Part shown: in pieces, positions 34,629 to 47,496 of the stretch
Position numbering within the stretch: position 1 is the first letter of the stretch
How the letters are laid out: every line of letters begins with the position of its first letter
Assembly: GCA_943737045.1 (NCBI GenBank)
Contig: CALSFV010000026.1
Location: 496,001-560,000 of the forward strand
Reading direction: 5' to 3'
Source: Parapristionchus giblindavisi
Taxonomy: Eukaryota > Nematoda > Chromadorea > Rhabditida > Diplogasteridae
Length of the DNA: 64,000 nt
Made by a program: the position numbers and the translations under genes
Notes under the pieces: model-generated
What the model saw: the letters and a program-made list of their open reading frames with translations, nothing else
What the model was told of the DNA's origin: nothing
The model's database searches: none

Positions 34629-37600
34629 ATGGACAATTCCAAGGATAACGACGATGAAGATTGTGACGATCCGTCTCATCCGTCGCATAACATTGAAGAT
34701 CTCAAAGTTCTCAAACGAAGAGAAAGACAGAGAGAACGATATCATAATATGAGTGATGAGGATAAGAAAAGGATGAATCAACAACGATATATGAATAAGA
34801 AAGCGCGCCTTGAGAGTATGATACCTGAGGAACGTGAAGCAGATAGATTAAAAAAACATAAGCATAAGGTTCTGAACAATCCTGTTGTTATGTCGGAAAA
34901 GGTACAATGAAATAGCAACAAGTAAAAATACATATCTAATAATTTTAAGATGAGTAAGAGTGTTAACGACCTATCTCATCTTAGTTCTCGGGAGATGTCG
35001 TTGTCATCACGTAAGTACTACTGAATACAATCAATCAACTATCAATTTTTCATTTCAATTTAGCACTCAATACATGCCAAACATATTAACTTTCAATATT
35101 GATATTTATTTCTATACTAAAATTTATTTGCTAAACATGTATAGTTATATCTACCGTAATTTGTTAACTACAGGTTACTGTAGCGGTTCTCAAGAACTGT
35201 CTCAATCCACCGAAGATGTTCCTTCTACTTCAAGTATTCAAGGTATACAATAATGAGGAAATGCTAACAATTAATGTAATCACTGTATGCATTTGTAATA
35301 GTTATCTATTATTATTATTCTAATAATTATTACATGTTATCATCCCGTACAGTATAGTATAAAAACGAAGATTAGATAGATGTAACACTTACAGTAATCT
35401 GTCTGTTACAGTGGATTTTTATCAGTCTCAAGATTTGTTTCATTCTATAGATGACATACCCTCTACTTCGAGTAATCCTATCTATCCAGGTATAAACGAA
35501 TGAATTACTTTACCGTAAACTTGATTCAAATCAAATCTTACCGTAACCAACATATCTCAGGACACTACTTTCGTTCATCATACCAATCCCAATCTATGGA
35601 AAATTTACCATCTACATCGGATGGAGGATATGAAAGAGGTATATACATTCGTGCTCAGTTAGATTAAGACCGAAAGTTAACTGTAATTCACTTACAGTAT
35701 ATTATACATACATATTATTATAGCATAAATGTCTAATCGATTCCATCTTTCAGTTACTTGTTCTCAAAGTCTTGTTAATACACAATCTTCGACGTGTTCA
35801 TCGTTAGGGCCGGAAAATTGTCTGACTTTATCCAAGTCACAATTGTCATGTCAATCTCCCTATATATCCAGTGCGCATAACATTGAAGATCTCAAAGTTC
35901 TCAAACGAAGAGAAAGACAGAGAGAACGATATCATAATATGAGTGATGAGGATAAGAAAAGGATGAATGAACAACGATATATGAATAGGAAAGCGCGCCT
36001 TGAGAGTATGATACCTGAGGAACGTAAGCATAAGGTTCTGAACAATCCTGTTGTTATGTCGGAAAAGGTACAATGAAATAGCAACAAGTAAAAATACATA
36101 TCTAATAATTTTAAGATGAGTAAGAGTGTTAACGACCTATCTCATCTTAGTTCTCGGGAGATGTCGTTGTCATCACGTAAGTACTACTGAATACAATCAA
36201 TCAATCTATCAATTTTTCATTTCAATTTAGCACTCAATACATGCCAAACATATTAACTTTCAATATTGATATTTATTTCTATACTAAAATTTATTTGCTA
36301 AACGTGTACAGTTATATCTACTGTAATTTGTTCGCTACAGGTCACTGTAGCGGTTCTCAAGAACTGTCTCAATCCACCGAAGATGTTCCTTCTACTTCAA
36401 GTATTCAAGGTATACAATAATAAGAAAATGCTAACAATTAATGTAATCATTGTAATCACATATTATTATAGCATAAATGGCTAATCGTTTCCATCTTTCA
36501 GTTACTTGTTCTCAAAGTCTTGTTAATACACAATCTTCGACGTGTTCATCGTTAGGGCCGGAAAATTGTCTGACTTTATCCAAGTCACAATTGTCATGTC
36601 AATCTCCCCATATACCCTGTGATGATGATATATATATAACTGACTCTTCACAACTCTCTGATGTGGTTTCTACTAACACACGGAAACCAAAGCGGAAGAA
36701 AAAAACGCTTACAGAGAACGGTAATAAGATGAAACATGTGTCGTAATTATTGTTTTAATAATTCAGAGAGGGAAGAACGAAGAGTAAGGGAAAATCAAAG
36801 GAAAAAGATCAATAGATCGTTAAAGAAGCAACAGACTAAGGTTGTGTTATCAAATTGAACACAATTTCTTACGTAATTTTTTTCAGACTCTACTCAAGGC
36901 AAAGTGTCACTCCCCTACTACTTTGGATATGTCATTGACAAATACTTCGCAATCTGAAGAAGGTTAATCTTTAATATTTTATATATCAATGATTGACGAA
37001 TTTTTATTTAGACATTGATATGGTCGACAATGATTTGTATGAACAGGTATTTAGCTTAATTTATTTAATTCACTTTATAAACAACCTATTATAAATTGAA
37101 TAAATATAATTTTTTTTTAAATGCAGTTGAACACGGGTGTAGAACACGATTCATCAACGATTACTCCAGCACGTAAACGAGGTAGTTCCTGATATATTTA
37201 ATTATTTAAACGAAATAAACGAAAATAATTGAGGCAATCAAGTGCATGATGCTCACACGCCATCAACAATGCTAAGTAGAGAGATAGAGAATGTTCTCGT
37301 GTTAAATGAAACAACCACAGATGGATCAGGTTAAAACTTTATAAATATTTTTTTACGAAACGTTTATGAATTATCGCCTTTCAGAAATTCCTATGAAAAA
37401 AGTAAAACTGGCCAATCGGAACACTACCGCATTACCACCTGCCAAGAAAATGTCCAGGATTTTTCGTCAACCTTCAGAATCTTTGGAATCTTTTTATGAA
37501 AGGACAAATCGATACCGTCCGGGAAGTTCTGTCCGCCGCGAACTATTTAAGGTATGTTTCATTAAAGGAATGCTTTAACCATTAATAATAAATTTAATTA

Positions 37601-40600
37601 TTAGGGTGTTAATGATGATGCAAAAGATGTAGTAGATGATGTTAATGCTGATGTAGATGATGTGGTAGACGATGTTAATAATGATGTTAATGATGATGTA
37701 GATGTAGAAATGGTGACGGAAAGTGATGAATCAGGTACTGTAGTTATTGTAAACAAAGCGTCGTAAGTACTATATTTGTAGTAGAAATGATTGCAATGAG
37801 TGAAGCAAGAGGAGCGAGACCTACAGAGGACATCGAACGGTGTGATATTTTATTATTATTTTAATTATTTTACGCGAATTATCTTCAGAGCTCAACCACC
37901 TGCTCCACTGAACCAGAAGAAAAGTCGTATCATGGCTCCAAGTGCTAAAAACTTCACTAATATCAAGAATGCAGTCCCTGAACAGTTATACCTTGGAGAG
38001 ATTGAGGTAATTACAGTTATAGCAAAAACAAGTGAGTTTTTTTTTATTATAGAAGTGTCCGTTTTGTGGAGCCTACACCTTCACAAAGATATGTTGTCAT
38101 TTTGGTAAAGTGAGAATACCACATCCTCGTGCTCATCCGTATATTCGAACTCTTCTCACCGGCGACGACGAGAGGAGCAAAGAATTTAAGAAGGTAAATA
38201 AAACCCGTATATAAATAATTGATTTAAAAAAATTAAGAACATCGTTGCGTATAACACATCGTTAGCTATGGGATCTGTCAGTTATGTTCGTGAGAGAACA
38301 ACAGGCGGATATCCATTCGTCAAGGTACAGCTTATTCAATTCTTACGAATTTCAGAACCTCCAATTAAGGTCAATGGCATGATACATCATTTTGTATCTG
38401 GTATGATTGCTCGTAAAAAAGGCAAAGAAAGTGGCCTCCGTATGTTCCACCAGATCTACAAATACGATGTGAATGAAGCCACTAAAGAACGAATGCTCAA
38501 TCTACAGATCGGGACTGTCATTATGCCGAGGATTATGAGGAATTTACATTTGATAATGGAGGAAGAGAACTACTTGATAAAGCAGTATAAAACTGCACAA
38601 GAAATCCAGAGGGATCAGATAGAAAATGGTACTCCCCTCAAGAACATCTTCCTTATACTCAGAGCACCGCACGAGGTTTATTACCAAGGGCCTGAAGCAC
38701 TTGGTTGTATCTCAAGGCCCATGCAGGAAGTGCAATCCATCATCTACCAGGCAGATGAAGATGGAGGACCCGGAACGCATGGTGTCAGCATTGTCCATCG
38801 GCAATTTGGAGGGAAGTTGGAGATGCTCGGGTATTGGAACCCTCTACTTGACCCAATGGAGTATCCCATCCTCTTCCCGTACGGGAGTTCCGGGTTCAAA
38901 CGCGAGAACTACCGTTTGAACCAAGTCTACGAGTACTCAGAAGAAATGTATGATGATGTTGAGCCTTATCCCTTCGAGTTTCTCTTCGACGAGTGTGACA
39001 AAGGAGACGGATACATCGACTATGAACGTGCAAGACGAAAGTGGAAAGAGAGTAGACGTCAACTTGGCGAAGATGTATCTGAATCAGAAGACGAAGGTGA
39101 AAGCGATGACGATGTCGAAGAAGATGACATTCCAATGAAACCGAACAACAAAGACAAACCTACCGGTACCATTTCTAATGTCCGGGAATGTCAAGATCAA
39201 ATTGAACCAGAAGTTGATCCCGATGACGAAATCGAATTAAACGACGAAGAGGTCGTTAGTCTTGCTCAAGATAAGGATTGTCAAGAAGTCCACGAAAATG
39301 ATTTCACTCTTGTCAGTGCAGTCGATATTGATCAACAGGATGCAGCCCTTGAAATGGAACAGATTGAATTGGAATATGAAGACGTGGACGGTGTACCTAA
39401 AGGTACACACGAGTTTCTTGCTGATTCTTCAGACGAAGAACTACATACTGACCCACCGGCTGAATTGCCAGAGGAAACCGCCATTGAAGAACCACTCGAT
39501 GCAGGTCTTTTACTATTCACGTTAAATACACTTGACATATGAATATGTTTAGACACACAGAAACAGTTGTGGAAAGAGAAAGAGAAGGAGGTCGTTAATA
39601 CTATGATGAGAAGGCATGAACGGGAGTTGATCAAGTACTTTAAGCTCAAAGATTTCAAAGGTTCGTTTACACTACTTCTATTAGAAAATATTGTTATATT
39701 CAGCTCTTTGTCTCGAACGAAGAAACGAGGACGGCTTCCTTTCAAGCCTTTTTGATGCCTCTGAATCCTGGGATCTTCAAATCGATCTGGAATTCATGGA
39801 ACGTAGAAATAGGAAAGAAAAGGGTTATCTGTATTGGCTCGCTGGACGTGAGATTGTCATTCGTTGAAAAGATTATGATTTCAACATTTTAGTTCTTTTT
39901 GGAATCCCGGAAGATGTTCTGGAATCTCACTACGCCAATAACATTGATGGTGCGAAAATGACTGGACGAAAAGTGTTTATTACTGTAACTTTTTAGAACT
40001 CCAATTAGATGTTGATTACGAAATATCTATGATCATGTATGACCCTTTGTATCGCAAGGACGAACCTAAGATCCGGGAATATCGTGTCAAGCACTTACAA
40101 ATTGTAGAACAAGATGGTAACATCGAATTATGTTCAACCACCAACAATTGTTAACTATTCCAGATAACAGAGAACGCGAGGCAGAAGAACTGCCCGATGT
40201 AGTCCAACGTGATGTAGTGGGAAAAGAGTATCATGATCAGAGGAAGAAAAAAATGAAGAAACCAGTGCGAGCAGCCAGAGGCAGCCGAATTTATGTTTCA
40301 AGAAGACAGCATGCATTGCATCAATTCCAAGTCCGGGACATGTCCTTTCATCCAGTAAGATATTACCAAATTTAATTTGCATATAGTTCATTCCTACAGT
40401 ACCTGAGTGCTTTGATGCTTGGCCAACTCTATCTAATAGATGTTGTGCTACGGATCATTCGGCAACGAAATGATAATGCACGAGAGCACGTCATAAAGTT
40501 AAGAGGAACGCATGAGAGTACCTTGACGTATCAGATACATAATCGAGCAGCTACAAAAAAGGTTTGCATAATCTTACAGTAACATATTGTATTTTTCAAA

Positions 40601-43600
40601 CCCAGGGATTCACGCTGGGATATGCGTTCCAGTTGACGAATGAACGTGTCGGGAGCACGGCTTGGTATAAGGAGCAGTTCGAGAACGCAATGGCGGTTAT
40701 GGACAAGGTATCACAAGAAAGCTAATGTAAATATAAAAATCTGATTGTTTTAAGTGCGGGAAACCGGACTTGTTCATCACCATGACGGGCAACCCTGATT
40801 GGCCAGAAATAAAAGAGAATTTGCTCCCGGGGACTACCTGGCAGTCTAACCCCTTCATGGTCAACGACGTGTTCTACCTGAAGATGCAGGTTATCCCAAG
40901 ATAAAATTGAACCCATTTACCTTTCGCATAATATTCAGGAGCTCCTCAACGATATCAAGGAGCACCAACTATTCGGACCCGTCGTAGCTTGGTGCTACAG
41001 CATCGAGTTCCAGAAGCGTGGAATGCCCCACATGCATTTGCTCCTCACTCTGGCGGTTAGATGCAGTTTGTTTACTTTTTCCATGTTCTAACTGTTTTAT
41101 GTACAGGACGGACACAAGCTCGATACCTCGGACAAGATAGATGATGTAATAAAAGCAGCGATACCACCTGAGCCCGAAGACGACGACCCCGACAAGAAGT
41201 TGAAGCAGCGATACCGGGAAAATGTCATACAACACATGCTTCACACTTCGTGCATTGGTTTGTAATTGCAAAGAAAATGGTTATGATATATATTATTTTT
41301 AGGAAATCCCAATGCGTATTGTTGTCAGAGACCCCCGGGATTGTCCAATAATACCTATACACGATGTACGAAGTACTACCCGTTCTACTTCAACACTCAC
41401 ACAAGTACTCAAGACGGAGGAAAGGTGTGACCCAATTAAGTTGGGGTATTATGCAAAAACCTTGTCTCAGGTAGACTACCATCGCCCCGATGACGGAGTC
41501 ACCTACACCAAACACTCGAAGTTTAATGGGAAAGCGGTGAGTAAAATAAGAAAATGCAAAATAGCATTAATCACCACATAGATGTGGACTGCCGATAATC
41601 GGCATGTGATTGCCCACAATCCGTTTCTCCTCAACAAATACGGGTGTCACATCAACGTCGAAGCTGTCACTACTGTAGATGTAGTAAAATACATCTACAA
41701 ATATATCTATAAAGTGAGTTCAGCTAAGCCCAGACAAGTTTTTAAAGGTACCAAGTTTAGGGTTTTGACAAAGCCCTGGCCCAATTTATCGAGGCATCAG
41801 AAGTGGATGACGGTTCGGGAGGTCGTCCGGGTCGAACCGTCGTACATACGTCTAATAAGAGCAATACGGGAGTCATGGCACCACACGGACTGAAGGCAAC
41901 GAACAATGTGTGGAAGAACTATGAGAAGAGAATGATGGAGGTTTTCCGTAAAGTGAATGTCCTTTACACTGAGTCATTTTAAACAAATAAATTGTTTTCA
42001 GTACGGCTTGAAGGCCAATCCGGGAGAGCGTCTTACAGCGTACGACGAAGCAATCATGGTGGAATGTTTTCGTCAGATGACCGCAAGCGAAGCCGCCTGG
42101 ATTATTCAGGGTCACCCCATGGCCAGTCAATCTCATGTCGTTAGTAGTTACAATCTGAAAAATGCACATAATACCGCAAATTTAAGGTCGTCAACCTTTC
42201 AGTTCATAAGGAAGGAGAACAACCCATCTTCTTTCGTCAAGGAGAATTGGAACAAGTGATGAAGAAGGTTACAAAAAAACTATACTTATAAGAATATATA
42301 TATTTATCGATTATAGATCGAGGACGGAAAATATAAGTCACAGTTTCTCGCCTGGTTTGAATTGAACAAGACAGATGACCGGGCTCGTCAATATACTTAC
42401 GATCAAATTCCTCTTCACTACACCTTCGAGAAGAATAAGTCCCGGGAATGGCGTCCTTACTTACGGAATATGTCTGCAAAGAACATTGTGCGTGTTCGAC
42501 CCGTTTCACCCCGGTATCTTGAGAAGTTCGCAATTCGGCTTCTGGCCATGAATCAACGAGGACCATGCTCGTACGAAGAACTCTTTACAGGTTAGCTTGT
42601 TTACTTCCTGTTAGCACAATCAATGCATCCATTCAGTGAATGGAACTGTTCACCCCACAGCAGTGGATGCTGCAAGAGAACTCGGATTGATGGACACTCA
42701 ATCTGAGTTTTATCTGTGTCTAAACGAAATGATCAACTATCATTTCCCGAATCGTTTGCGTTCACTCTTCGCATCCATTTTGGTATTCGGTAACTGTACC
42801 GATCCTTTGGCATTGTGGGAAGAGTACCATGAACATTTCTACGACCGTAGACTCTTGAACAATCCGACTCATGCTCGTGATGTAGCTCTGTACCACATCC
42901 AGCATCTGCTCACCGAACACGGGCTCTCACTGGAACATTTCGGTCTACCCAGTATTTCATCAGTTACGGGAATGTCACAGCAAGACATCGACCTTGCTCT
43001 TGACGGTGTTGTCATGGATGATGTGCAAGACATGCAAGCGAAGGCTCAGCGTCTGAGAGAATCTCTCTCCGACGATCAGAAGGCTGCATTTAACACCATC
43101 CGGGAAGCTGTCAGGCAAGGAGGACGATACGATAACTGTTTCTTCCTGCAGGGTAGCGGTGGATGTGGCAAGACCTACTTGTATAGGTTTGCTTTGCCAA
43201 ATGAAAGATGAATCGATAAGCACGATTTTCAGGGCACTTCATGACTTTCTAAAGTACGTAGACGGATTCAACGTTTCCATGATTGCAACTACGGGGATTG
43301 CTGCAACTTTGCTGAAGAATGGATCAACGGCACATCGTAAATTCATGTTACCATTGAATTGTGTCTTCGGTGCACGCTCTAATGTAAGTACTGATGCCCA
43401 TCGTCTGTGATAAAATTCCGTTCGTTCAGATGAAGGTTGAATCACAACAAGCCAAAGAACTTGAAAAGACTGCTGCTTTCATCATCGATGAATCGACTAT
43501 GGCAAGCCGTCACGCTTTCGGAGCCATTGACCACCTACTTCGTGACATCACTGGGAAGCAAAACAAGCCTTTTGGGGGCAAAATCATGCTCTTAGGTTTA

Positions 43601-45260
43601 GTAATATCCGAAAGTTGGAGCCAATTTATTGATTTAGGCGGCGATTGGAAGCAACTACTACCTGTTGTTCCGGGTACGTCATCTGCAGAAGCGTTACAAC
43701 ATACGCTAAAGAGAGACGAATTATGGGATCACTTCAAGGTTTTCGTGAATTAAAAAAAACCAATAGTAATGTCACCTTTACAGGTGCTGACTCTACATAA
43801 GAACATGCGAGCTCAATCCGATCCTGAATATGCTACATTATTAGAAAATGTAGGCAATGGACTCGTGAATGGACAACCAGATACTATTGTCCGTATGCCA
43901 ACCAAGTGTATCTTACAAACCGCTGATGAAGTGATTGACTATATCTATCCGGACATGACAGTTAGTGTAAGTATACCCGAATTCATGACTACTGTAAAAC
44001 CCTATGCATATTCAGGCTGTAGAAATAGCCCAGAGCTGTGTCCTTGCTTCCCTCAACGCCGAGACCACCGATATCAACGACAAGGTTAGACAAATTGCCT
44101 ATCTTAACAACAAATATCTCTTTGATTTACCTTCAGGTACTTGATCGTCTTCCGGGTACGTCTATGTCCTACCTTGCTATAGATACTCCTCGCGAAGGAA
44201 TCGGTATGCAAGTTCCACCGGAATACTTCAGGAATGAGATGCCAAGTGGTATGCCACCCTACGAGCTGAAGCTCAAGGTACCGTATTTTATTTGATTCTT
44301 TTAGCCAACGTCGAATTCGCTTTTAGGTTGGAGCTATCGTCATTTTACTACGCAATCGTCAGGTCTCCGAAGGAATGTGTAACGGGAGTCGTCTTGAGGT
44401 ACGGCACTTATATATATATATATCCCTCACTCGTAACCATCTAATAACCAGTGTAATAATTATATATTTAACGATTCAGGTCACCAAGCTTTTCAAGCAC
44501 TCAATTGAAGCAAAATTGCTCACCACAGAGTTTGCGGGATCTGTCCACATTATCAGCAAGGTCGAAATGGATCCTCCTGCGAAAGGAAAGAAGAACAGCA
44601 ATTACACAAGGTTTCAACTTCCTGTTCGTCTTGCTTACGCAATGACTATCAATAAGGTTTACTCATAATGCAGTTAAAGTTAACATAAAGACCTCTGCTA
44701 TAGGCTCAAGGGCAGACATTTGATCGGGTTGGAGTGATACTCAAGAACAATGTCTTCTCACATGGACAATTATATGTAGCTCTCTCACGAGCAAGACAGT
44801 CGGAAAAGGTTAGAACGGAAAAGTTTTGCAGTATAAATATTGAACTATTTTCAGGTTCGATTGTGTTCAATGGCACGTGGAGAGATCAACGGTAGAAAAG
44901 TAGTAGTCGTTAGGAACAAAGTAGAACGCTCTATTTTGGAACCGCTTCCTCCGGTAAGTTCGCATGAATGCTTAGAGCCCTGAGGCAATAAATTAACCCG
45001 AACAATAAATGTTGTAGGGTTTGCTCTGCGATGCCAATTATGTCGAACCTGATTTCGTTGATGCTATCGATGAAGAAGTACCAGACAAGAAGTGTCCAGG
45101 AAAGCAATATGTGCATGACCACTCCCGACCCCAATCTAATAGGGTACTGGGAATTGTCAAAAAGTTAAAGAAACAGATAAAAGAGAAAGAACCCAATGAC
45201 AAGCAAGATACCACTTCAAAGGTCGCTCGGAAGAATCGCAAATCTAAAAAGCAATTGTGA
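34629..45260 (+). CDS. Helitron RepHel transposase, 49 exons, about 2585 residues
   Basis: Forty-nine exons, most separated by introns of about 45-60 nt, keep one frame (7758 bases) from the ATG after GGGAATTGTCC to the TGA at 45260. The N-terminal exons contain a charged RRERQRERYHNMSDEDKKR block, present twice, like the repeats that precede many Helitron proteins, and a DDVN-rich acidic exon (37605-37734). Then come a zinc ribbon (38053-38193), the Helitron N-domain with an acidic insertion of about 170 residues (38238-39504), the Rep nuclease (40755-41713), a linker and a PIF1-like helicase (42637-44953), and a basic tail. The product should nick the element ends and unwind the strand. No stop or missing catalytic residue was found. 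Joining the first 16 exons to the rest is inferred from matching phases; a stop at 37764 is available if exon 16 is not spliced. Confidence 0.85.
34680..36620 (+). repeat. Nested duplications in the RepHel 5' exons
   Basis: Bases 34683-35243 (exons 1-3 with introns) recur at 35876-36410, with a short in-frame deletion in the charged repeat (DRLKK lost). Bases about 35715-35870 recur at 36470-36620 (TTTCCATCTTTCAGTTACTTG onward). Exon order and splice sites are copied with the sequence, so the duplications were genomic and kept the frame. Confidence 0.85.
38053..38193 (+). other. RepHel zinc-ribbon exon
   Basis: The exon encodes KCPFCGAYTFTKICCHFGKV. The CPFC pair and the CCHFGKV block correspond to the cysteine-rich segment found before the Helitron-like N domain in animal RepHel proteins. 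The exon ends RSKEFKK; the next begins NIVAYNTSLA, the usual continuation. Confidence 0.7.
40755..41713 (+). other. Rep HUH endonuclease domain of RepHel
   Basis: Conserved Rep blocks appear in order: LFITMTGNPDWPEI, FMVNDVFYLK, then YSIEFQKRGMPHMHLLLTL with the HUH metal-binding pair H-M-H at 41029-41037, then CTKYYPFYFNT, then VVKYIYKYIYK (41684-41713) supplying the two catalytic tyrosines spaced as in the Y2 class. Exon 31 contains a GGGA-N1-TGTC word read as PGLS. Confidence 0.88.
42637..44953 (+). other. PIF1-like SF1B helicase domain of RepHel
   Basis: Walker A GSGGCGKT at 43152-43175; motif Ia around MIATTGIAATLL; Walker B FIIDES (43478-43495); motif III LGGDWKQLLPVVP; NMRA (motif IV region); motif V/VI AYAMTINK, AQGQTFDRVGV and YVALSRARQSEK. 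The GDFRQ-type Q is present (GDWKQ). This is the 5'-3' helicase thought to unwind donor DNA during rolling-circle transposition. Confidence 0.88.
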
Positions 45261-46040
45261 ATTGCTTTCTTAAGAATTACCCCCCCCCCCTAATATGACT
45301 AATCGTACTTTTATTGTTAGATTAATAACTTGTTCAAAGGTTGTAAAATGCTATCACTAAACTGTAACATTCCTAAGATTGAATAATAAATTTTTTTTTA
45401 AATAAATTGCAAATATAAATACTATACAGGAGTTAATACCTGAAACTATGACGTTATGTTAAATCTAAATGTAAAAATAATTACTAATAAATACTCAAAA
45501 AAGAAATTTAAAGAATAAATTAATTAAAACAAATAGAATATATTTTGTTTGAATTCGTACAATGATGTTCATGAGGTATACTGTAGATAATGTCAATTGA
45601 TTTTTTGAGCGCGTTGCGGTTGCGTCAGAGAACATTCCAGAACCTTCCTGAACTGTTGTCTCAGTTGTTTTATTTTAGTTTCTTTATACCTCTTTACAAT
45701 TTACGCTTTTCTTTTTGTTAAGTGTTGCAAATAGTTCATTTTATGAACTCGTCAACGTACTCAACACATATTTTGCATCTCGTTTACCATGTCTCAACTT
45801 GCGAAAACGCTTTGCACAAAAAATGAATTCATTACACACTTAATGAAACTGTTTAAACAAATCAATTTTCCATCCCGTATACTGTACATTCGTGCAATGA
45901 AGTGTGTTGTTGTGTCGAGCGATAAGATCACGTTGCGTTAACTGAACTGTTTCAAAATTTCATTAAGTCACACGATTTTTCAGCTACCGAAGGCAACGGA
46001 ACCTGTCATCTCTTGCAACAAGTTGCTGGGAGGTGTCATA
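45261..46040 (+). other. Spacer between RepHel and gene I
   Basis: Contains the RepHel 3' UTR (AATAATAAATTT near 45380) and AT-rich sequence. A short exon beginning CTACCGAAGGCAACGG after TTTTTCAG (near 45984) runs in frame into gene I, so the true start of that gene may be in an upstream exon I could not place. Confidence 0.4.
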
Positions 46041-47169
46041 ATGCATGCCAATCCTGGACAGCGTAATGTCTGGTATGTTTTGATATTCCTGTAGCTCTGT
46101 TTTAGTTTTGAAATATTACAAATTTCAGGCGTTCCATAAATTATCCTATCAACGATCAACCTATTGTTGTATCATCAATTGCCGGTATCGCCATGTATAG
46201 GCCCAATTCATTCATCCGTAAGTATTCTTGCCTATCTCACTAACAACCTTTTTATTCTAAATTTGATACAAAAGAAGTAAGGTATACACTTAATTTCAGA
46301 ATCCTCTGGTGTTTTATTCACCGACATTACTAATGGTTATGCCCGAATCATGGATAGACCTATCACTGTTCCACAATACCATGATCGATACACTACTGTT
46401 GTTATCTCTAACCCGGAATGTGGTTTGGTTCTTCAACGTGGAAGAGGAATTACTATCACGGGACATGTCTATACCGAGATTCATTGTAAGTTGTGTTACT
46501 TTTTACTCATATATCACATGTAATCTGTCATGTAATCTATTTTAGCCGGGTTAGTCAAAGTTCGTGTCCTGAAGATTGACCTTGATCCTCGACCTGGAGA
46601 CAATCAGCTCACACTAATCGATAGAGCCCATGAACTGCGATTGATAAATTGTATGGACATTTCACAACTTCCAAAGTGTGACCGTGGAGGATTCCTTATC
46701 AGTGAGTTTCTGTCTACAATTCGAATGTTTTTGTATTAATGCACTGTTTACTTTTTAGTCTAAATAAATTAGATGAGATCACAAAGATATTATGCTCTGG
46801 CGTTCGTTCATTACCTATTTACAGGCACTTCCGGTGTCCTCCACACGCCCGTATTGAATGGAGAAGCATTGTTGCTCAACAACGGCCATCTGATTAGATT
46901 AACTGGAATTAGTGATCTCGATGAACCTCGTGAAGCGGGAAATGTCATCGGTGTAGTAGGTGGCCTGAAGTATCTTCCCCAAAGTTAGATAATAACTTTA
47001 TGACCAAGGTTACACAATTATTTTAGGACAACTCGCTCTTCATGTCGTTCACTGGGAACTTGTCAGAATGAAAGAAGAAGAAGTTGCTGAGACCCGCCAT
47101 GAGGACTACCCCCTGATTCAAGCTGGCTATTACGAGCCACTTCAGTATTATTGTAAACGTTTTGAATGA
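46041..47169 (+). CDS. Gene I, unknown protein, paralogue of gene J
   Basis: Exons 46041-46072, 46129-46217, 46300-46485, 46546-46701, 46825-46983 and 47027-47169 join in frame to 254 residues from the first ATG; the frame is open upstream to 45984. Distinct blocks: SSGVLFTDITNGYARIMDRP, ISNPECGLVLQRGRG, GITITGHVYTEIH, then SGVLHTPVLNGEALLL and REAGNVIGVVGGLKYLPQ, ending ALHVVHWELVRMK. It is rich in predicted beta strands and has no membrane segment. The same six-exon plan recurs in J. GGGA words sit in four exons. I do not recognise the family; an OB-fold or capsid-like sandwich are only possibilities. Confidence 0.7.
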
Positions 47170-47281
47170 AACCATAATATTCGAACATGTAGCGTTTCAT
47201 GTAAAATAACTAATTCGTTTTGTTTCTATGGCCAATAAAGATGTTCGTTCTACTTAACAGTAGCATTATGTCTTTATATCG

Positions 47282-47308
47282 ACCGTCTTACATCGGTTTC
47301 TAATATCT
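47282..47308 (+). promoter_or_regulatory. Promoter-like dyad 7, upstream of gene J
   Basis: ACCGTCTTACATCGGTTTCT then AATATCTGT. It follows the gene I 3' UTR (CAATAAAG near 47234). A perfect 12-bp palindrome, ACCGTATACGGT, lies at 47391-47402. Confidence 0.55.
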
Positions 47309-47496
47309 GTGTTTTTACACATACAACTATTTTACCCATTGCACTGAGATTTATTGAATTAACAAAACCAGTTGAACGAACCCATACCATACCGTATACG
47401 GTTGTTTCACACAAGTCATTGTGTTATTGTGTTGTGCGGGAACTTAATTTCTTTATGTATTTTTTCTATAATTTATAAAAAGGATCTTTTATAATA

